Assembly: GCA_937888905.1 (NCBI GenBank)
Contig: CALATA010000013.1
Coordinates: 150,055-214,054 of the forward strand
Reading direction: 5' to 3'
Source of the DNA: Terrimonas sp937888905
Lineage (GTDB): Bacteria > Bacteroidota > Bacteroidia > Chitinophagales > Chitinophagaceae
DNA: 64,000 nt
The translations under genes and the position numbers were made by a program. How positions within the stretch are numbered: position 1 is the stretch's first letter; every line of letters starts with the position of its first letter. Below, one piece after another: positions 40,833-49,267 of this stretch. Below the pieces are notes generated by a model. It was not told where the DNA came from. It worked only from the letters and a program-made list of their open reading frames with translations, and made no database searches.

Positions 40833-41654
40833 TTAAAACAATGAATAGCCGCAATGTTTGCAGAAAAGCGCATCACTGTCGTGGCCTTCGAGGCTGCAAT
40901 TGGGGCAGGATTCCGGTAATTCTTTCTTTTTCCTGGTGGCCATCGCGATGTCGTGCGTGATAATACCTGTAGGCACGGCGATGATCGCATAACCCGTCAG
41001 CATCACGATGGACGCCACAAATTTTCCGAGCGGCGTTATCGGGGATATATCGCCGTAGCCAACCGTAGTAATTGTAACGATAGCCCAGTAAATACTCTCC
41101 GGGATGCTGCTGAACCCATTCTCCCTTTTCTCCACCAGGTACATGATGGAACCCAGGATCACGGTTATCGTCAATACGGTGAGCAAAAAGATCGAAATCT
41201 TTCTCAAACTGCCTTTCAATGCCTGTTTCAGAAACTGGATTTCCGTCAGGAAGTGCCCAAGCTTGAATATGCGGAACACCCTGAGCAAACGCAGGGCACG
41301 AAACACCAGCAGGGATTGGGCGCCGGCAAAGAAAATCCCGAGATACGATGGAATCAGTGCTATGAGATCGATGATGCCGAGGAAACTGAATACATACCGC
41401 CAGGGCTTGCGGATGCTGATCAGCCGTAAAATATATTCAATGGTAAATAAAATAGAAAATACCCACTCGGCGATCAGGAATAGTCTTCCATAACGCTGAT
41501 GCAGGCTGTCGACACTATCGAGCATGACCACGATAATGCTTGTAAAAATGGCTACAAGAAGCGAGAGGTCAAAAGCTTTACCGGCGGGCGTGTTGGATTC
41601 GTAAATAACTTCGTGCAAGCGGAACCGCCAGTCTTTTTGCGTTGTTGTCTCCAT
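40833..41654 (-). CDS. Voltage-gated-type potassium channel with C-terminal zinc ribbon
   Basis: The 273-residue membrane protein has S1-S4 helices with an arginine-rich S4 (FRALRLLRVFRIFKLG, about 118-133), a pore loop with the K+ filter TVGYGD at 197-202, and S6. The end carries CPNC and CKHC (C250, C253, C265, C268), a zinc ribbon not usual in Kv-type channels. It presumably conducts K+ across the inner membrane. The zinc ribbon could mediate assembly or sensing. Confidence 0.92.
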   Translation of the reverse strand: METTTQKDWRFRLHEVIYESNTPAGKAFDLSLLVAIFTSIIVVMLDSVDSLHQRYGRLFLIAEWVFSILFTIEYILRLISIRKPWRYVFSFLGIIDLIALIPSYLGIFFAGAQSLLVFRALRLLRVFRIFKLGHFLTEIQFLKQALKGSLRKISIFLLTVLTITVILGSIMYLVEKRENGFSSIPESIYWAIVTITTVGYGDISPITPLGKFVASIVMLTGYAIIAVPTGIITHDIAMATRKKKELPESCPNCSLEGHDSDALFCKHCGYSLF

Positions 41655-41696
41655 AATTATTCAGATGGCTTATTCATCCAAATGTAAGAAGTCTCC

Positions 41697-42137
41697 TTAT
41701 TTTTTCTTTTTCCTGAGTGCTTCCATGGTGAGTGCTGCCACTACTCCTCCCAGCAGATACCAGCCTACGGTCATGGCCTGCGTTTTACTGCTTTTCTTTA
41801 CCGGTTCATCGTCGAGACCCAGCGGTTTGGTCAGCGTCAGCGCGCCGATACCCGCAGCGGCTCCCATCATCACACCGCGACGTAATAAGTGTTTGCGGCT
41901 ACCGCAACCGATCAGGCTGTAGTAAATGGTATTGGCTGCAATATCAGAAGCCAGCGTGGCATTGAACAATGCTTTTCCTTCCGGTGGTGTCTGGCCTGCC
42001 GCCAGCATTGTTTCCGCAAGTGCTTCCTCCCCGATCTTGTCGATCTGCGGGGCATCTGGATCCACTTTTTTTGCCAACTGATGAATGACATTAAGCGCTA
42101 TTGCACCCGCAAGACCGCCTATTAAACTTTTGAGCAT
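41697..42137 (-). CDS. Membrane protein of unknown function
   Basis: The 146-residue protein begins MLKSLIGGLAGAIALNVIHQL and has hydrophobic stretches at about 3-17, 64-78, 90-103 and 122-138, joined by KKVDPDAPQIDKIGEEAL and SKTQAMTV segments; the C-terminus is KKKK. The N-terminal GGLAGA helix pattern is common in small Bacteroidota membrane proteins. No function known. It follows the SDR gene on the same strand after nine bases, so it is probably co-transcribed with it. Confidence 0.72.
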   Translation of the reverse strand: MLKSLIGGLAGAIALNVIHQLAKKVDPDAPQIDKIGEEALAETMLAAGQTPPEGKALFNATLASDIAANTIYYSLIGCGSRKHLLRRGVMMGAAAGIGALTLTKPLGLDDEPVKKSSKTQAMTVGWYLLGGVVAALTMEALRKKKK

Positions 42138-42146
42138 GCTATTTAT

Positions 42147-43175
42147 TTAATATTGATTGTATTTTTCTGCTGCCCTGTCTGAGATAGCTCCGATAACACC
42201 GTGCGTAAGCCTGGTTTCAGCATCCCATCCTTTTTTAACAGCGGTATTTTCACTTCTTGGTAACAACGCATTCATGAGCTTCGCAACCGTTCCCATTGCT
42301 CCGGGAAAAATCCCCTGTACTGCGCTCACAAATTTTGCCGTGAAGGTGAGTATGATCTCGCTGCGTCCGGCCTCGATTCCTTTTACAATTTGCCGGGCAG
42401 CCTGATCCGCATTTTGTGAAACTAATGGAAATGAACCCGCCAATTTAAACCAACCGTATTCGGCCTCATGATTTCCTTTGACGGTTATATTGCGTGGACT
42501 TCCGGTGCGCATTAAGTTCGGTATCACAGTAGTGACTTTTATCCTGTCCTTTGCAAGCTCTGCTGCCAGTCCCTGCGACAAACCGACCATCGCAAATTTG
42601 CTTACGCTATAAGGCAACATGTGCGGCACCGCAAATCTTCCTCCAATGGAGCAGATATTGACGATATGCCCGCTTTGCTGGTTTTTAAAAATGGGCAGGA
42701 CTGCTTTAATGGTATGAAGTGAAGACCATACGTTGGCCTCCATTGCATCTTTGAAATCATCTACGCCCATCACATTCTGCGGGCCAACCATCATTACGCC
42801 TGCGTTGTTGATCAGCATATCAATTCGTCCGAAGCGAAGGATGCTTTGTTGAAATAATTCCGCCACCTGCTTTTCATCCCGTACATCGGTGACCCTGGTA
42901 AAAACAGGACAACCCCTGGCCTCCAATTCCTTACGGGCCTGCTCCAACTGGCCTGCGGTACGCGAGCATAAAATGAGCGAGGCACCTTTTGAAGCAAGTT
43001 CGCGCGCCAACGCGAGTCCTAATCCGCGGGCACCGCCGGTTATCAGCACTACTTTGTTAAGCAAACTGACCCTGGTCAGTTGCCGGTAAATTTTATGGTA
43101 AATAAATGCCAATGCCAGTACCAGACCGATTGACCTGGCGGCATTCGACGGGCCCGAAGGATTGCTATTACGCAT
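42147..43175 (-). CDS. Short-chain dehydrogenase/reductase, membrane-anchored
   Basis: The 342-residue protein has an N-terminal hydrophobic stretch (about residues 16-34), then the SDR core: VLITGGARGLGLALAREL with TGxxxGxG, INNAGVMM, and the catalytic ICSIGG serine and Y-x3-K (LPYSVSKFAMVGL). A 70-residue tail includes FVSAVQGIFPGAMGTVAKLMNALLP, probably membrane-associating. It oxidises or reduces an unknown alcohol/ketone. It lies between the PPOX-type gene (17 bases upstream) and the membrane gene (nine bases downstream), forming a run of three. Confidence 0.88.
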   Translation of the reverse strand: MRNSNPSGPSNAARSIGLVLALAFIYHKIYRQLTRVSLLNKVVLITGGARGLGLALARELASKGASLILCSRTAGQLEQARKELEARGCPVFTRVTDVRDEKQVAELFQQSILRFGRIDMLINNAGVMMVGPQNVMGVDDFKDAMEANVWSSLHTIKAVLPIFKNQQSGHIVNICSIGGRFAVPHMLPYSVSKFAMVGLSQGLAAELAKDRIKVTTVIPNLMRTGSPRNITVKGNHEAEYGWFKLAGSFPLVSQNADQAARQIVKGIEAGRSEIILTFTAKFVSAVQGIFPGAMGTVAKLMNALLPRSENTAVKKGWDAETRLTHGVIGAISDRAAEKYNQY

Positions 43176-43192
43176 AAGGAGTATATTGATGA

Positions 43193-43699
43193 TTATACAT
43201 TCAATTCTCCTTCCCTGCCGATATCCAGTTTCTTTCCTGTTACCGCACTGGCGGCTACTTTCAACAGCGTAACCAGCTTACTGGTTTTATTATCCCAATA
43301 GTGCGCATCATCTACCTGCACTTTCATCACCCGGATACGCGGATCTTCCTTGCCTTTTTCAAACCAGGCTTCCACAAACTTGTTCCAATACTTTTCGATA
43401 CGGGCTTTATCCTGTGATACGGTGGCCACACCGTTGAGGCTCAAAAAGCTGTAATCACTTACCTGGGAAAATAAAATACTGACCTTATTGTTTTCTTGCA
43501 AGTGCTTGAAAGTGTCACTTTCCGAAGAAAAAAGGTACCAGATATTCCCCTCTTCATCCACTTCCTGCCGGCTCATCGGCACGGCATGTACGTACGGCTG
43601 ATCAGTAGGATAAGTACATAAAATGCCGACATCGATCTTATCGACCAGGTCTTTAAGTTTTTCACGGGCTTCGTCGTTGTGCAGGTTCTCAGTGCTCAT
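43193..43699 (-). CDS. Pyridoxamine 5'-phosphate oxidase-like (general stress protein 26 type)
   Basis: The 168-residue protein has the split-barrel flavin fold: KIDVGILCTYPTDQPYVHAVPMS, IWYLFSSESDTFKHLQENNKVSILF, YSFLSLNGVATVSQDKARIEKYWNKFVEAWFEKGKEDP. This pattern is typical of the PPOX group called general stress protein 26. It probably binds FMN or F420; the activity is not established. It is the first gene of the run with the SDR and membrane genes. Confidence 0.9.
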   Translation of the reverse strand: MSTENLHNDEAREKLKDLVDKIDVGILCTYPTDQPYVHAVPMSRQEVDEEGNIWYLFSSESDTFKHLQENNKVSILFSQVSDYSFLSLNGVATVSQDKARIEKYWNKFVEAWFEKGKEDPRIRVMKVQVDDAHYWDNKTSKLVTLLKVAASAVTGKKLDIGREGELNV

Positions 43700-43797
43700 A
43701 GTTTTATTTTTATGGTTAGCAACAGTAGAAATACAACCAAACCCAATGCCAATAAAAAATGCCGCAAATGCCCCACATTTTTTCGCATTGCCCCAGC

Positions 43798-43826
43798 TTG
43801 TTTGGCCGGTTTATGGCTGATCTTTG
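43798..43826 (+). promoter_or_regulatory. Probable promoter of the VOC gene
   Basis: TTG at 43798-43800 and GATCTTTG at 43819-43826 with an 18-base spacer. The first base of the -7 box deviates from TAnnTTTG. It lies 22 bases before the ATG. Confidence 0.4.
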
Positions 43827-43848
43827 CGTCTAATTAAAACTCCAGATC

Positions 43849-44235
43849 ATGCAATCAAAAAAGATATGGGCCAACTTCCCGGTAAGTGACCTGCAACGCA
43901 CCACCAGGTTTTACAAGCAACTTGGTTTTAAATCAAATGGCTCGTCCGATCAACTGACCAGTTTCTTCTTTGGCGACAATGATTTCATCATTCATTTTTT
44001 CCTGAAAGAAATACTGGAACCGGCGATGAAGGGACCGGTAGTTGATGCAAAGACCGGCAATGAAATCATTTTTACACTTTCAGCCGGTACCAGGGCCGAA
44101 GTGGATGCCTGGGAAAAAGAAATACGGGAAGCCGGAGGCACTATCGTTTCCCAACCGGAAGTATTCGGTGACAACTATTATGGTTTTGTATTTGCCGATC
44201 CCGATGGTCACCGGTACAATGTTTTCCAGATGTAA
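43849..44235 (+). CDS. VOC-family (glyoxalase-like) protein
   Basis: The 128-residue protein has the paired beta-alpha-beta3 pattern of the VOC superfamily: WANFPVSDLQRTTRFYKQLGF at the start, FFFGDNDFIIHFFLKE, then VDAWEKEIREAGGTIVSQP and YGFVFADPDGHRYNVFQM at the end (E/H metal-site region). It could be a small-molecule isomerase, dioxygenase or resistance protein. Cytoplasmic. A hairpin follows (44257-44280). Confidence 0.9.
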   Translation: MQSKKIWANFPVSDLQRTTRFYKQLGFKSNGSSDQLTSFFFGDNDFIIHFFLKEILEPAMKGPVVDAKTGNEIIFTLSAGTRAEVDAWEKEIREAGGTIVSQPEVFGDNYYGFVFADPDGHRYNVFQM

Positions 44236-44256
44236 TGAATATTTGACAACTAAGTA

Positions 44257-44280
44257 ATACCCACGGGTGCCGGTGGGTAT
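44257..44280. terminator. Hairpin between convergent VOC and serine hydrolase genes
   Basis: ATACCCAC and GTGGGTAT form an 8-base stem. No long T-run follows in either direction, so termination is possible but not certain. Confidence 0.5.
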
Positions 44281-44305
44281 CACTATTTTAACGCGAACAG
44301 GGCCG

Positions 44306-45430
44306 TCACCTGCTTAAGCCTCTGTTAAAACTCCTTGGCAAATCCTGGAGTTTAATCGCAGGGACATACATCTTTGCAATAGTCTGCGCCATATAAGGGT
44401 ACATATCGGCATCATTGCTCAATACGATAATCGTTAACTTCTCTTCAGGGAAACGGATAACATCCGCCAAACCCGGACCGCCGCTATGACCGGTCATTAC
44501 ATGGCCTTCGTTATCCTGTATTGTCCAGCCGAGTTGTGTAAAGCCGCCCTTGACAGTTGTGCTGCGCGTGATCTGCTCCTGGATAGTTTTATTGATAAAG
44601 ACTTCCCGGTCCAATGCAATTGCCCATTTTATTGCATCGCTGACAGATAAAAACATTCCTCCGGCACAATATGACGCAGGCGAATAAAATCCTTTAAAGA
44701 TGAGCGGACCATTCTTTCCATTGGTAAAGTTCTGCGACTTGTTCGCTACCGGTAGCATCGTTTGATAGGGATGACTTCTCATCTCCACATCAAAACCGCT
44801 GCTGGCCATGCCCAGCGGCGTAAACAACTCTTCTTTAAAAACCTGTTCGATGGGCTTACCGCCTATTTTCTCCAGTATATATTGCAGTACAAAATAATCG
44901 CCGTTCTGGTACATTTGTTTTGTGCCCGGCTCAAATACCAGGGTCGAGTCTTTCAATTGCTGAACCAGCGTGTCCAGTGGCAGTACACGCACGCCGGTTG
45001 CGGCCACGGTGCCGAGGTAACCGCCCAATGTAGACGGCCACCGGATGCCCCCCTCATGCGCCAGCAGGTGTTTGATTTTTATAGGCTCCCATATAGCCGG
45101 TATAACTGAAATGTACTGATTGATCCCGTGTTCAAGATCCAGTTTTTTTTCCTGTATCCATTTCATCACGAGTGTTGAGGTAAAAAGTTTGCTGACGGAC
45201 GCGATCTGAAAAGTTGTGTTGCTGGTTACCGGAAGATTGTATTCGATATTGGCGATTCCGTAAGTATTGCTGTGCAGCACTTTTCCGTCTTTCACTACTG
45301 CCACGGCCATCCCGGGTACACCGAGTTCCTGCATTTCTTTTTTGATATAGCGGTCAATTTCAGGATTCGTTTTTTGCGCAAAGCAAAAGAAGGGAAATAA
45401 CAACGTAAGCACCAGGATTTTTAAATTCAT
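44306..45430 (-). CDS. Serine hydrolase, beta-lactamase/DD-peptidase fold
   Basis: The 374-residue protein has a signal peptide (MNLKILVLTLLFPFFCFAQ), the S-x-x-K active site S78-V-S-K81 (FQIASVSKLFTS), the Y-x-N motif in KQMYQNGDYFVL, and HSGG as the third motif (GHSGGPGLADVI). It belongs to class C beta-lactamase-like esterases or peptidases of the periplasm; it is not a proven beta-lactamase. It stands alone. Confidence 0.9.
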   Translation of the reverse strand: MNLKILVLTLLFPFFCFAQKTNPEIDRYIKKEMQELGVPGMAVAVVKDGKVLHSNTYGIANIEYNLPVTSNTTFQIASVSKLFTSTLVMKWIQEKKLDLEHGINQYISVIPAIWEPIKIKHLLAHEGGIRWPSTLGGYLGTVAATGVRVLPLDTLVQQLKDSTLVFEPGTKQMYQNGDYFVLQYILEKIGGKPIEQVFKEELFTPLGMASSGFDVEMRSHPYQTMLPVANKSQNFTNGKNGPLIFKGFYSPASYCAGGMFLSVSDAIKWAIALDREVFINKTIQEQITRSTTVKGGFTQLGWTIQDNEGHVMTGHSGGPGLADVIRFPEEKLTIIVLSNDADMYPYMAQTIAKMYVPAIKLQDLPRSFNRGLSR

Positions 45431-45597
45431 TGCAAAAATTTTTATTGATAAAAATTGATTTACAATATTCTAATTACCCTGTTATTTCAAAAATAGCATC
45501 GTACGCCGGAATAACCTTACCGCTCATGGATTTTTTACGTTTTCTGCTATTTCACCTGCTGAATGATGCCGGGTGTCTGCCCCGGTTTCTTTACCAT

Positions 45598-45626
45598 AAA
45601 AAAACTGTCCCGAAAACCGGGACAGT
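45598..45626 (-). terminator. Terminator of the lipoprotein gene at 45649
   Basis: ACTGTCCCG, AAAAC, CGGGACAGT form a perfect 9-base stem; on the reverse strand seven T follow. It lies 23 bases beyond the stop of the minus-strand lipoprotein. Confidence 0.88.
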
Positions 45627-45648
45627 CATTATTAAAACTAAGGAAAGA

Positions 45649-46035
45649 TTATCTGTTACAATCCGCCGTCCAGGTAGCACCATCTTTCGCATAACCGATG
45701 GTCAAGCTGCTGGCCGTGATACGGATGATTTTGGTTACATCTTCGTCAACGGAAACAACAGTGTTGTCACCATCCTTTCTGAAGCGTACGCCTGTCAGAT
45801 CAGGAATACCATCAGAAAAAACAAAATTATAATCGCTTCCGACCTTCACGACAGTTACTTTACCATTGTCGTTGGATTTTGATTCGGATCCATTCTGGTA
45901 GGTCACACGGCCGTTGTAAGTACCAACAAATACGTCGTTGTCGGCCGGGTCGTCGTCTTTGCTGCACGACACGAAGACCATACCTGCCATTAATACTACA
46001 GCCGCGATAGAGAAATACTTAAGGAATTTTTTCAT
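45649..46035 (-). CDS. Small lipoprotein of unknown function
   Basis: The 128-residue protein has a lipoprotein signal (MKKFLKYFSIAAVVLMAGMV, then FVSC, cleavage before C24) followed by an acidic linker SKDDDPADND and a beta-rich domain (VGTYNGRVTYQNGSES, ITASSLTIGYAKDGATWTADCNR). This lipocalin-like small fold is common in Bacteroidota. It is anchored to the outer or inner membrane. Function unknown. CsbD lies upstream on the same strand after 31 bases. Confidence 0.8.
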   Translation of the reverse strand: MKKFLKYFSIAAVVLMAGMVFVSCSKDDDPADNDVFVGTYNGRVTYQNGSESKSNDNGKVTVVKVGSDYNFVFSDGIPDLTGVRFRKDGDNTVVSVDEDVTKIIRITASSLTIGYAKDGATWTADCNR

Positions 46036-46066
46036 AAGTTAACTTTTAAAAAGTGTTTAATTGAGA

Positions 46067-46258
46067 TTAAAGTTTGTCGATCCATTCTTTGACCTGTTCT
46101 TTCGTCTTACCGGTCTTCTGCTGCAAACGGCCAAGCAGTTCATCTTCTTTGCCTTCTTCGTTCAGCAGATCATCATCGGTCAGATCAGCATACTGTTGCT
46201 TGATCTTGCCTTTTAATTCGTTCCAGGTTCCTTTTAATTTTAATTTCCAGCTTTCCAT
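46067..46258 (-). CDS. CsbD-family stress protein
   Basis: The 63-residue protein reads WKLKLKGTWNELKGKIKQQYADLTDDDLLNEEGK and ends TKEQVKEWIDKL, the standard CsbD sequence. CsbD-like proteins are small, soluble and induced in general stress; the molecular role is not known. It lies between two envelope genes of the same strand (23 and 31 bases away), suggesting a three-gene stress operon. Confidence 0.93.
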   Translation of the reverse strand: MESWKLKLKGTWNELKGKIKQQYADLTDDDLLNEEGKEDELLGRLQQKTGKTKEQVKEWIDKL

Positions 46259-46281
46259 TTGGGTTGTTTTTAGGTTATTAA

Positions 46282-46755
46282 TTAATTGTTTTCGCTCATT
46301 TTTCTGCGGTTAAGGATGTAACGGATACTTACCGCTCCGTTCACCGCGGAAAAATTCTTTTCTCCACTGAAATAATAAGTTGGCATCCAGTCCACCTGCA
46401 GATTGATGGGCGCTCTCAGGATTCTCCAGTCAAGACCAATGACGCCGGATGCTCCCAGACTCTTGCGTTTAAAATGATAACCCGGTCCAAGACCGATCAA
46501 TGCGGAGAATTTGTCGCCCAGCAACGGCGCATGTTTTTCAAAAAGAGCATTAATGAAAACGCCTGGCTTCTCTTCTGAAAGAAAATCATTTCCCAATACA
46601 CTTTCAAATGCGAAATTTTTTCCGAAAAACTTTTTATAAGTGATACCGAAGGATCCGCCCCCCCTCAAACCGAGCATAGACTCACGCGGAGTATACTGTG
46701 CGTTCGCTTGTGTAGCCAGCAATAAAAAGACGGCTGCAATTAGTACTTTGTTCAT
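46282..46755 (-). CDS. Small outer-membrane-type beta-rich protein
   Basis: The 157-residue protein has a signal peptide (MNKVLIAAVFLLLATQANAQ) and beta-hairpin repeats (LGLRGGGSFGITYKKFFGKNFAFESVLG, LIGLGPGYHFKRKSLGASGVIGLDWRI, GAVSIRYILNRRKM). It has the size and pattern of a small eight-stranded barrel. Function unknown. It is the first gene in the run with CsbD and the small lipoprotein. Confidence 0.75.
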   Translation of the reverse strand: MNKVLIAAVFLLLATQANAQYTPRESMLGLRGGGSFGITYKKFFGKNFAFESVLGNDFLSEEKPGVFINALFEKHAPLLGDKFSALIGLGPGYHFKRKSLGASGVIGLDWRILRAPINLQVDWMPTYYFSGEKNFSAVNGAVSIRYILNRRKMSENN

Positions 46756-47155
46756 AGATGGAATATATCAGGTGAATAATAAGGTGATTGGAAAGAGGGA
46801 GTATTGTAATAGGGGCAAGTGTCCTTATCCTGCATGACAACGTAAACATATTGGGTAAAATACACCCCAATGTCTGCTCCGATATAAGAGCGTAATGCCG
46901 TTTCGCCCAAGGAATAATGACAGATCCCGTGACGCTTGCGATCGTATTGCATACGAATGTGTTTTTTTAAGACTAGCGATACCTTTTTGGTCACGGAGGG
47001 TATTGCTATCTATAAAAAAACTGTGCCAATTGAAAACAAATTTTTCAAAAAAAAGATTCCGGCTGGCCGGAATCGATAAGCAAACGTTTGCGAAAGGAGT
47101 GTTAAGTATTAAGTTTAGGGTTTTCCCAGACTTAGTACTTTTTTGACTTTTGAAT
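46756..47155. other. 400-base gap with terminator and heptamer units
   Basis: No gene is visible. On the reverse strand GATTCCGGC, TG, GCCGGAATC (47055-47074) followed by eight T is a good intrinsic terminator for the gene ending at 47156. Periodic units lie at 47102-47115 (TTAAGTA, TTAAGTT) and at 47141-47154 (TTTTGAC, TTTTGAA). The second pair ends one base before the stop codon at 47156, as in the gap at 12230. Confidence 0.7.
47047..47074 (-). terminator. Intrinsic terminator downstream of the 643-residue secreted protein
   Basis: A perfect 9-base stem with a 2-base loop and, on the reverse strand, eight T. It lies about 80 bases beyond the stop codon at 47156. Confidence 0.8.
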
Positions 47156-49087
47156 TTACAGTTTCTCGATCTTTACATTGCCCAGGTAATAGAAGTGTTT
47201 ATTATCTGAAGTATTTTCCCCTCCTTCGAATTCTATTCCCTTTATCTTGTAGGCGGCGGGAATTGCTTTCTTACATTCATAAAACTTTTTGTTATCCGCC
47301 AGCAGTTGTATCGTCTCGCCTCTTTTGATGAGCCGTATATGCACTTTGTTCAAAACCTTATCGTTGGAAAAGCCAGGAATTTTATAATAAGGATAATTGA
47401 CGCCATTCGATTGATTACAACTGCCCGTACCATATCCGTCTCCAAATCGATAATCGCTGCGAAAGAAACCATCGTTACCGTTTGCACCTGGCTGGAGCAT
47501 GGCTATCGAGGACTCTTGCTTATCGCCGATGATGTTTATCCATAAAGGCTTGGCATGGTACGGGAATCCTTTCTCCACCGCAAGATCAAAACTCAATATA
47601 AAGTTGTCGGGCAACACGGCTGTTTCCAGTTTAGGCGATACGCTGTTGGATGCAAGTTCCAGCCACTTGCCATTTCCGGCGATTTCCTTCACTTTTGCTT
47701 TGCTCCCACTGCTAAAGTAAACGTCACTGTTCCAGTCGGGCGAATAACTGTTTACCGCAACGGCGGAAAAATCGTCGAAGAATAAAATATTGGCATTCTT
47801 CACCGCCGCCTCTTTTTGTCTGGATGCAGGCACGGCTTGTGTTTCTGATGGTGAGGCAGCCATAGGCGGGCGAAGCGGCTTATAGGGCCCGATCACTTTT
47901 TCGTTACCGAAAAAATAATCATGCACATACTTAAAGTTGAAATTGTTCAAAATACTTTCCATCATGTGTACATAGGCGTCTTTGTTGGACATATTCAATG
48001 ACCAGTAAACCGCAATCCATTGCGGGTTGTCTGTTTTGCAGGCTTCCATCGCGCTTTTCTTCACACGCAGTACCGGAAAACCCGACCAGCCTTTTTTAGT
48101 CTCCAGCGGACTCCAGATTCCTTTGTCCGCCGCATGAATGCTGTAAAATCCAATATCGGTCATTGGATTAACATACGCATTTTCATTCATGCGGCTCTTA
48201 TAATGCTGGCGTATCAGGGCAAGATTTTTTTGTGCCCGTTCCAACGCACCGGCCGGTGTCTTGTTGTTATAATAATCGTTGTGTTCGTAGTAGGTTTTGC
48301 AAAGCCATGGCAGATTTTTTTCCAACCGGTCAAAAAACTCACTGAACTTGATACCTTCAAACGGCAAGGGCTGATTGTTTTTGGTGATGATGACCACATA
48401 GGTTCCTTTACCACCGATCAGGTCCAATTCCTGCGGAATCACAAAATGCAGGTACGGCCGGAGATTGGGGTGTTTATCAAAGTTGAGGTAAGAAGACTTG
48501 TCTGCCGACAGCGGATACTCTTCGGCGCTTAGTTCGCCGGGAACATACCGCGGCATGATAAAGAAATTTTCATCCGGCGTTGAAATGCAGTTGATGGCTG
48601 TGGTAAGATATTCCAGTTGGTTGGCCGAGATAAGCCAGTTTTCCCGGTCGGAATGATTGGCATTCTCCACGAATGTATTGTCGGGTTTCTTTACGACGGG
48701 CCAGTACATATAGGAAAAAGCGCCGTACAACTGCGGAATCGCCTGATCATAATAAAAAGTAGTGGAACCGGGATGCCGGTTTGGGTCAGGATTTCTGTTT
48801 TGAAAATACTTAGCAATGCCCAAACATCCTCTTGGTGTATAACTGGCCTGCATCCACTGAATGAATTTGCGGGAATTATCGATCTGTCGCGCACTGTAAT
48901 TCCTGCCGTTGAGCGTTTTGCCGGTGACCTTAACATTCGGATCAGACAAACCGCCTTTCCATCCCAGGTACAATCCTTCAGTTTCAGGAAAACCAAGTGT
49001 TTTACCAACCGGCAAGCTCTGAATTGTACGTTGTGAATATCCTGCGATAGATACCAGAATCAACAGTAATAGGAATATTTTTTTCAT
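47156..49087 (-). CDS. Large secreted protein with C-terminal jelly-roll-type domain
   Basis: The 643-residue protein has a signal peptide (MKKIFLLLLILVSIAGYS). The N-terminal 400 residues (ETEGLYLGWKGGLSDPN, WMQASYTPRGCLGIAKYFQN, a Tyr/Trp-rich middle) match no family I know. After a Ser/Pro linker (near 420-440) comes a domain starting NILFFDDFSAVAVNSYSPDW and containing KIPGFSNDKVLNKVHIRLIKRGETIQLLADN and a FEFEGGEN-like segment. This resembles 3-keto-disaccharide hydrolase/LamG-type sugar-binding domains of Bacteroidota. It is probably cell-surface or secreted. I leave the function open. Confidence 0.75.
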   Translation of the reverse strand: MKKIFLLLLILVSIAGYSQRTIQSLPVGKTLGFPETEGLYLGWKGGLSDPNVKVTGKTLNGRNYSARQIDNSRKFIQWMQASYTPRGCLGIAKYFQNRNPDPNRHPGSTTFYYDQAIPQLYGAFSYMYWPVVKKPDNTFVENANHSDRENWLISANQLEYLTTAINCISTPDENFFIMPRYVPGELSAEEYPLSADKSSYLNFDKHPNLRPYLHFVIPQELDLIGGKGTYVVIITKNNQPLPFEGIKFSEFFDRLEKNLPWLCKTYYEHNDYYNNKTPAGALERAQKNLALIRQHYKSRMNENAYVNPMTDIGFYSIHAADKGIWSPLETKKGWSGFPVLRVKKSAMEACKTDNPQWIAVYWSLNMSNKDAYVHMMESILNNFNFKYVHDYFFGNEKVIGPYKPLRPPMAASPSETQAVPASRQKEAAVKNANILFFDDFSAVAVNSYSPDWNSDVYFSSGSKAKVKEIAGNGKWLELASNSVSPKLETAVLPDNFILSFDLAVEKGFPYHAKPLWINIIGDKQESSIAMLQPGANGNDGFFRSDYRFGDGYGTGSCNQSNGVNYPYYKIPGFSNDKVLNKVHIRLIKRGETIQLLADNKKFYECKKAIPAAYKIKGIEFEGGENTSDNKHFYYLGNVKIEKL

Positions 49088-49147
49088 GCCTTAAATTTCC
49101 CTGCTACAGCGGGAATAGCGCCCCCCTGAAACAGTGATTTTTTAGTA

Positions 49148-49202
49148 AAGGTGTAAGGTGGAAGGCCCGACACTTCGGGCTAAGGTGTAAGGTTTAAGGT
49201 TA
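49148..49202. repeat. Heptamer array AAGGTNN with embedded hairpin
   Basis: Units AAGGTGT, AAGGTGG, AAGGCCC, then after 13 other bases AAGGTGT, AAGGTTT, AAGGTTA. The interruption holds the hairpin GCCCGA, CACT, TCGGGC (49165-49180), which recurs with another loop at 62099-62114. Confidence 0.75.
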
Positions 49203-49216
49203 ATAACTGTAACCCT

Positions 49217-49251
49217 ATTCACGATTCACGATTGACGATCCACGATTCACA
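49217..49251. repeat. Heptamer array, ATTSACG type
   Basis: Five units ATTCACG, ATTCACG, ATTGACG, ATCCACG, ATTCACA. It overlaps the -33 region of the GNAT gene promoter. Confidence 0.85.
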
Positions 49252-49263
49252 CCCCTAACTTTG
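49232..49263 (+). promoter_or_regulatory. Promoter of the GNAT gene, near-leaderless
   Basis: TTG at 49232-49234 (part of the heptamer array), a 21-base spacer, and TAACTTTG at 49256-49263, a full match to TAnnTTTG. The ATG follows after four bases, so the mRNA would start at or next to the initiation codon. Confidence 0.5.
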
Positions 49264-49267
49264 CAGC

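Noticed and set aside
44306..45430. True beta-lactamase resistance gene
   Set aside because: SxxK and YxN are common to all class C-like esterases and peptidases; nothing in the sequence shows antibiotic hydrolysis.
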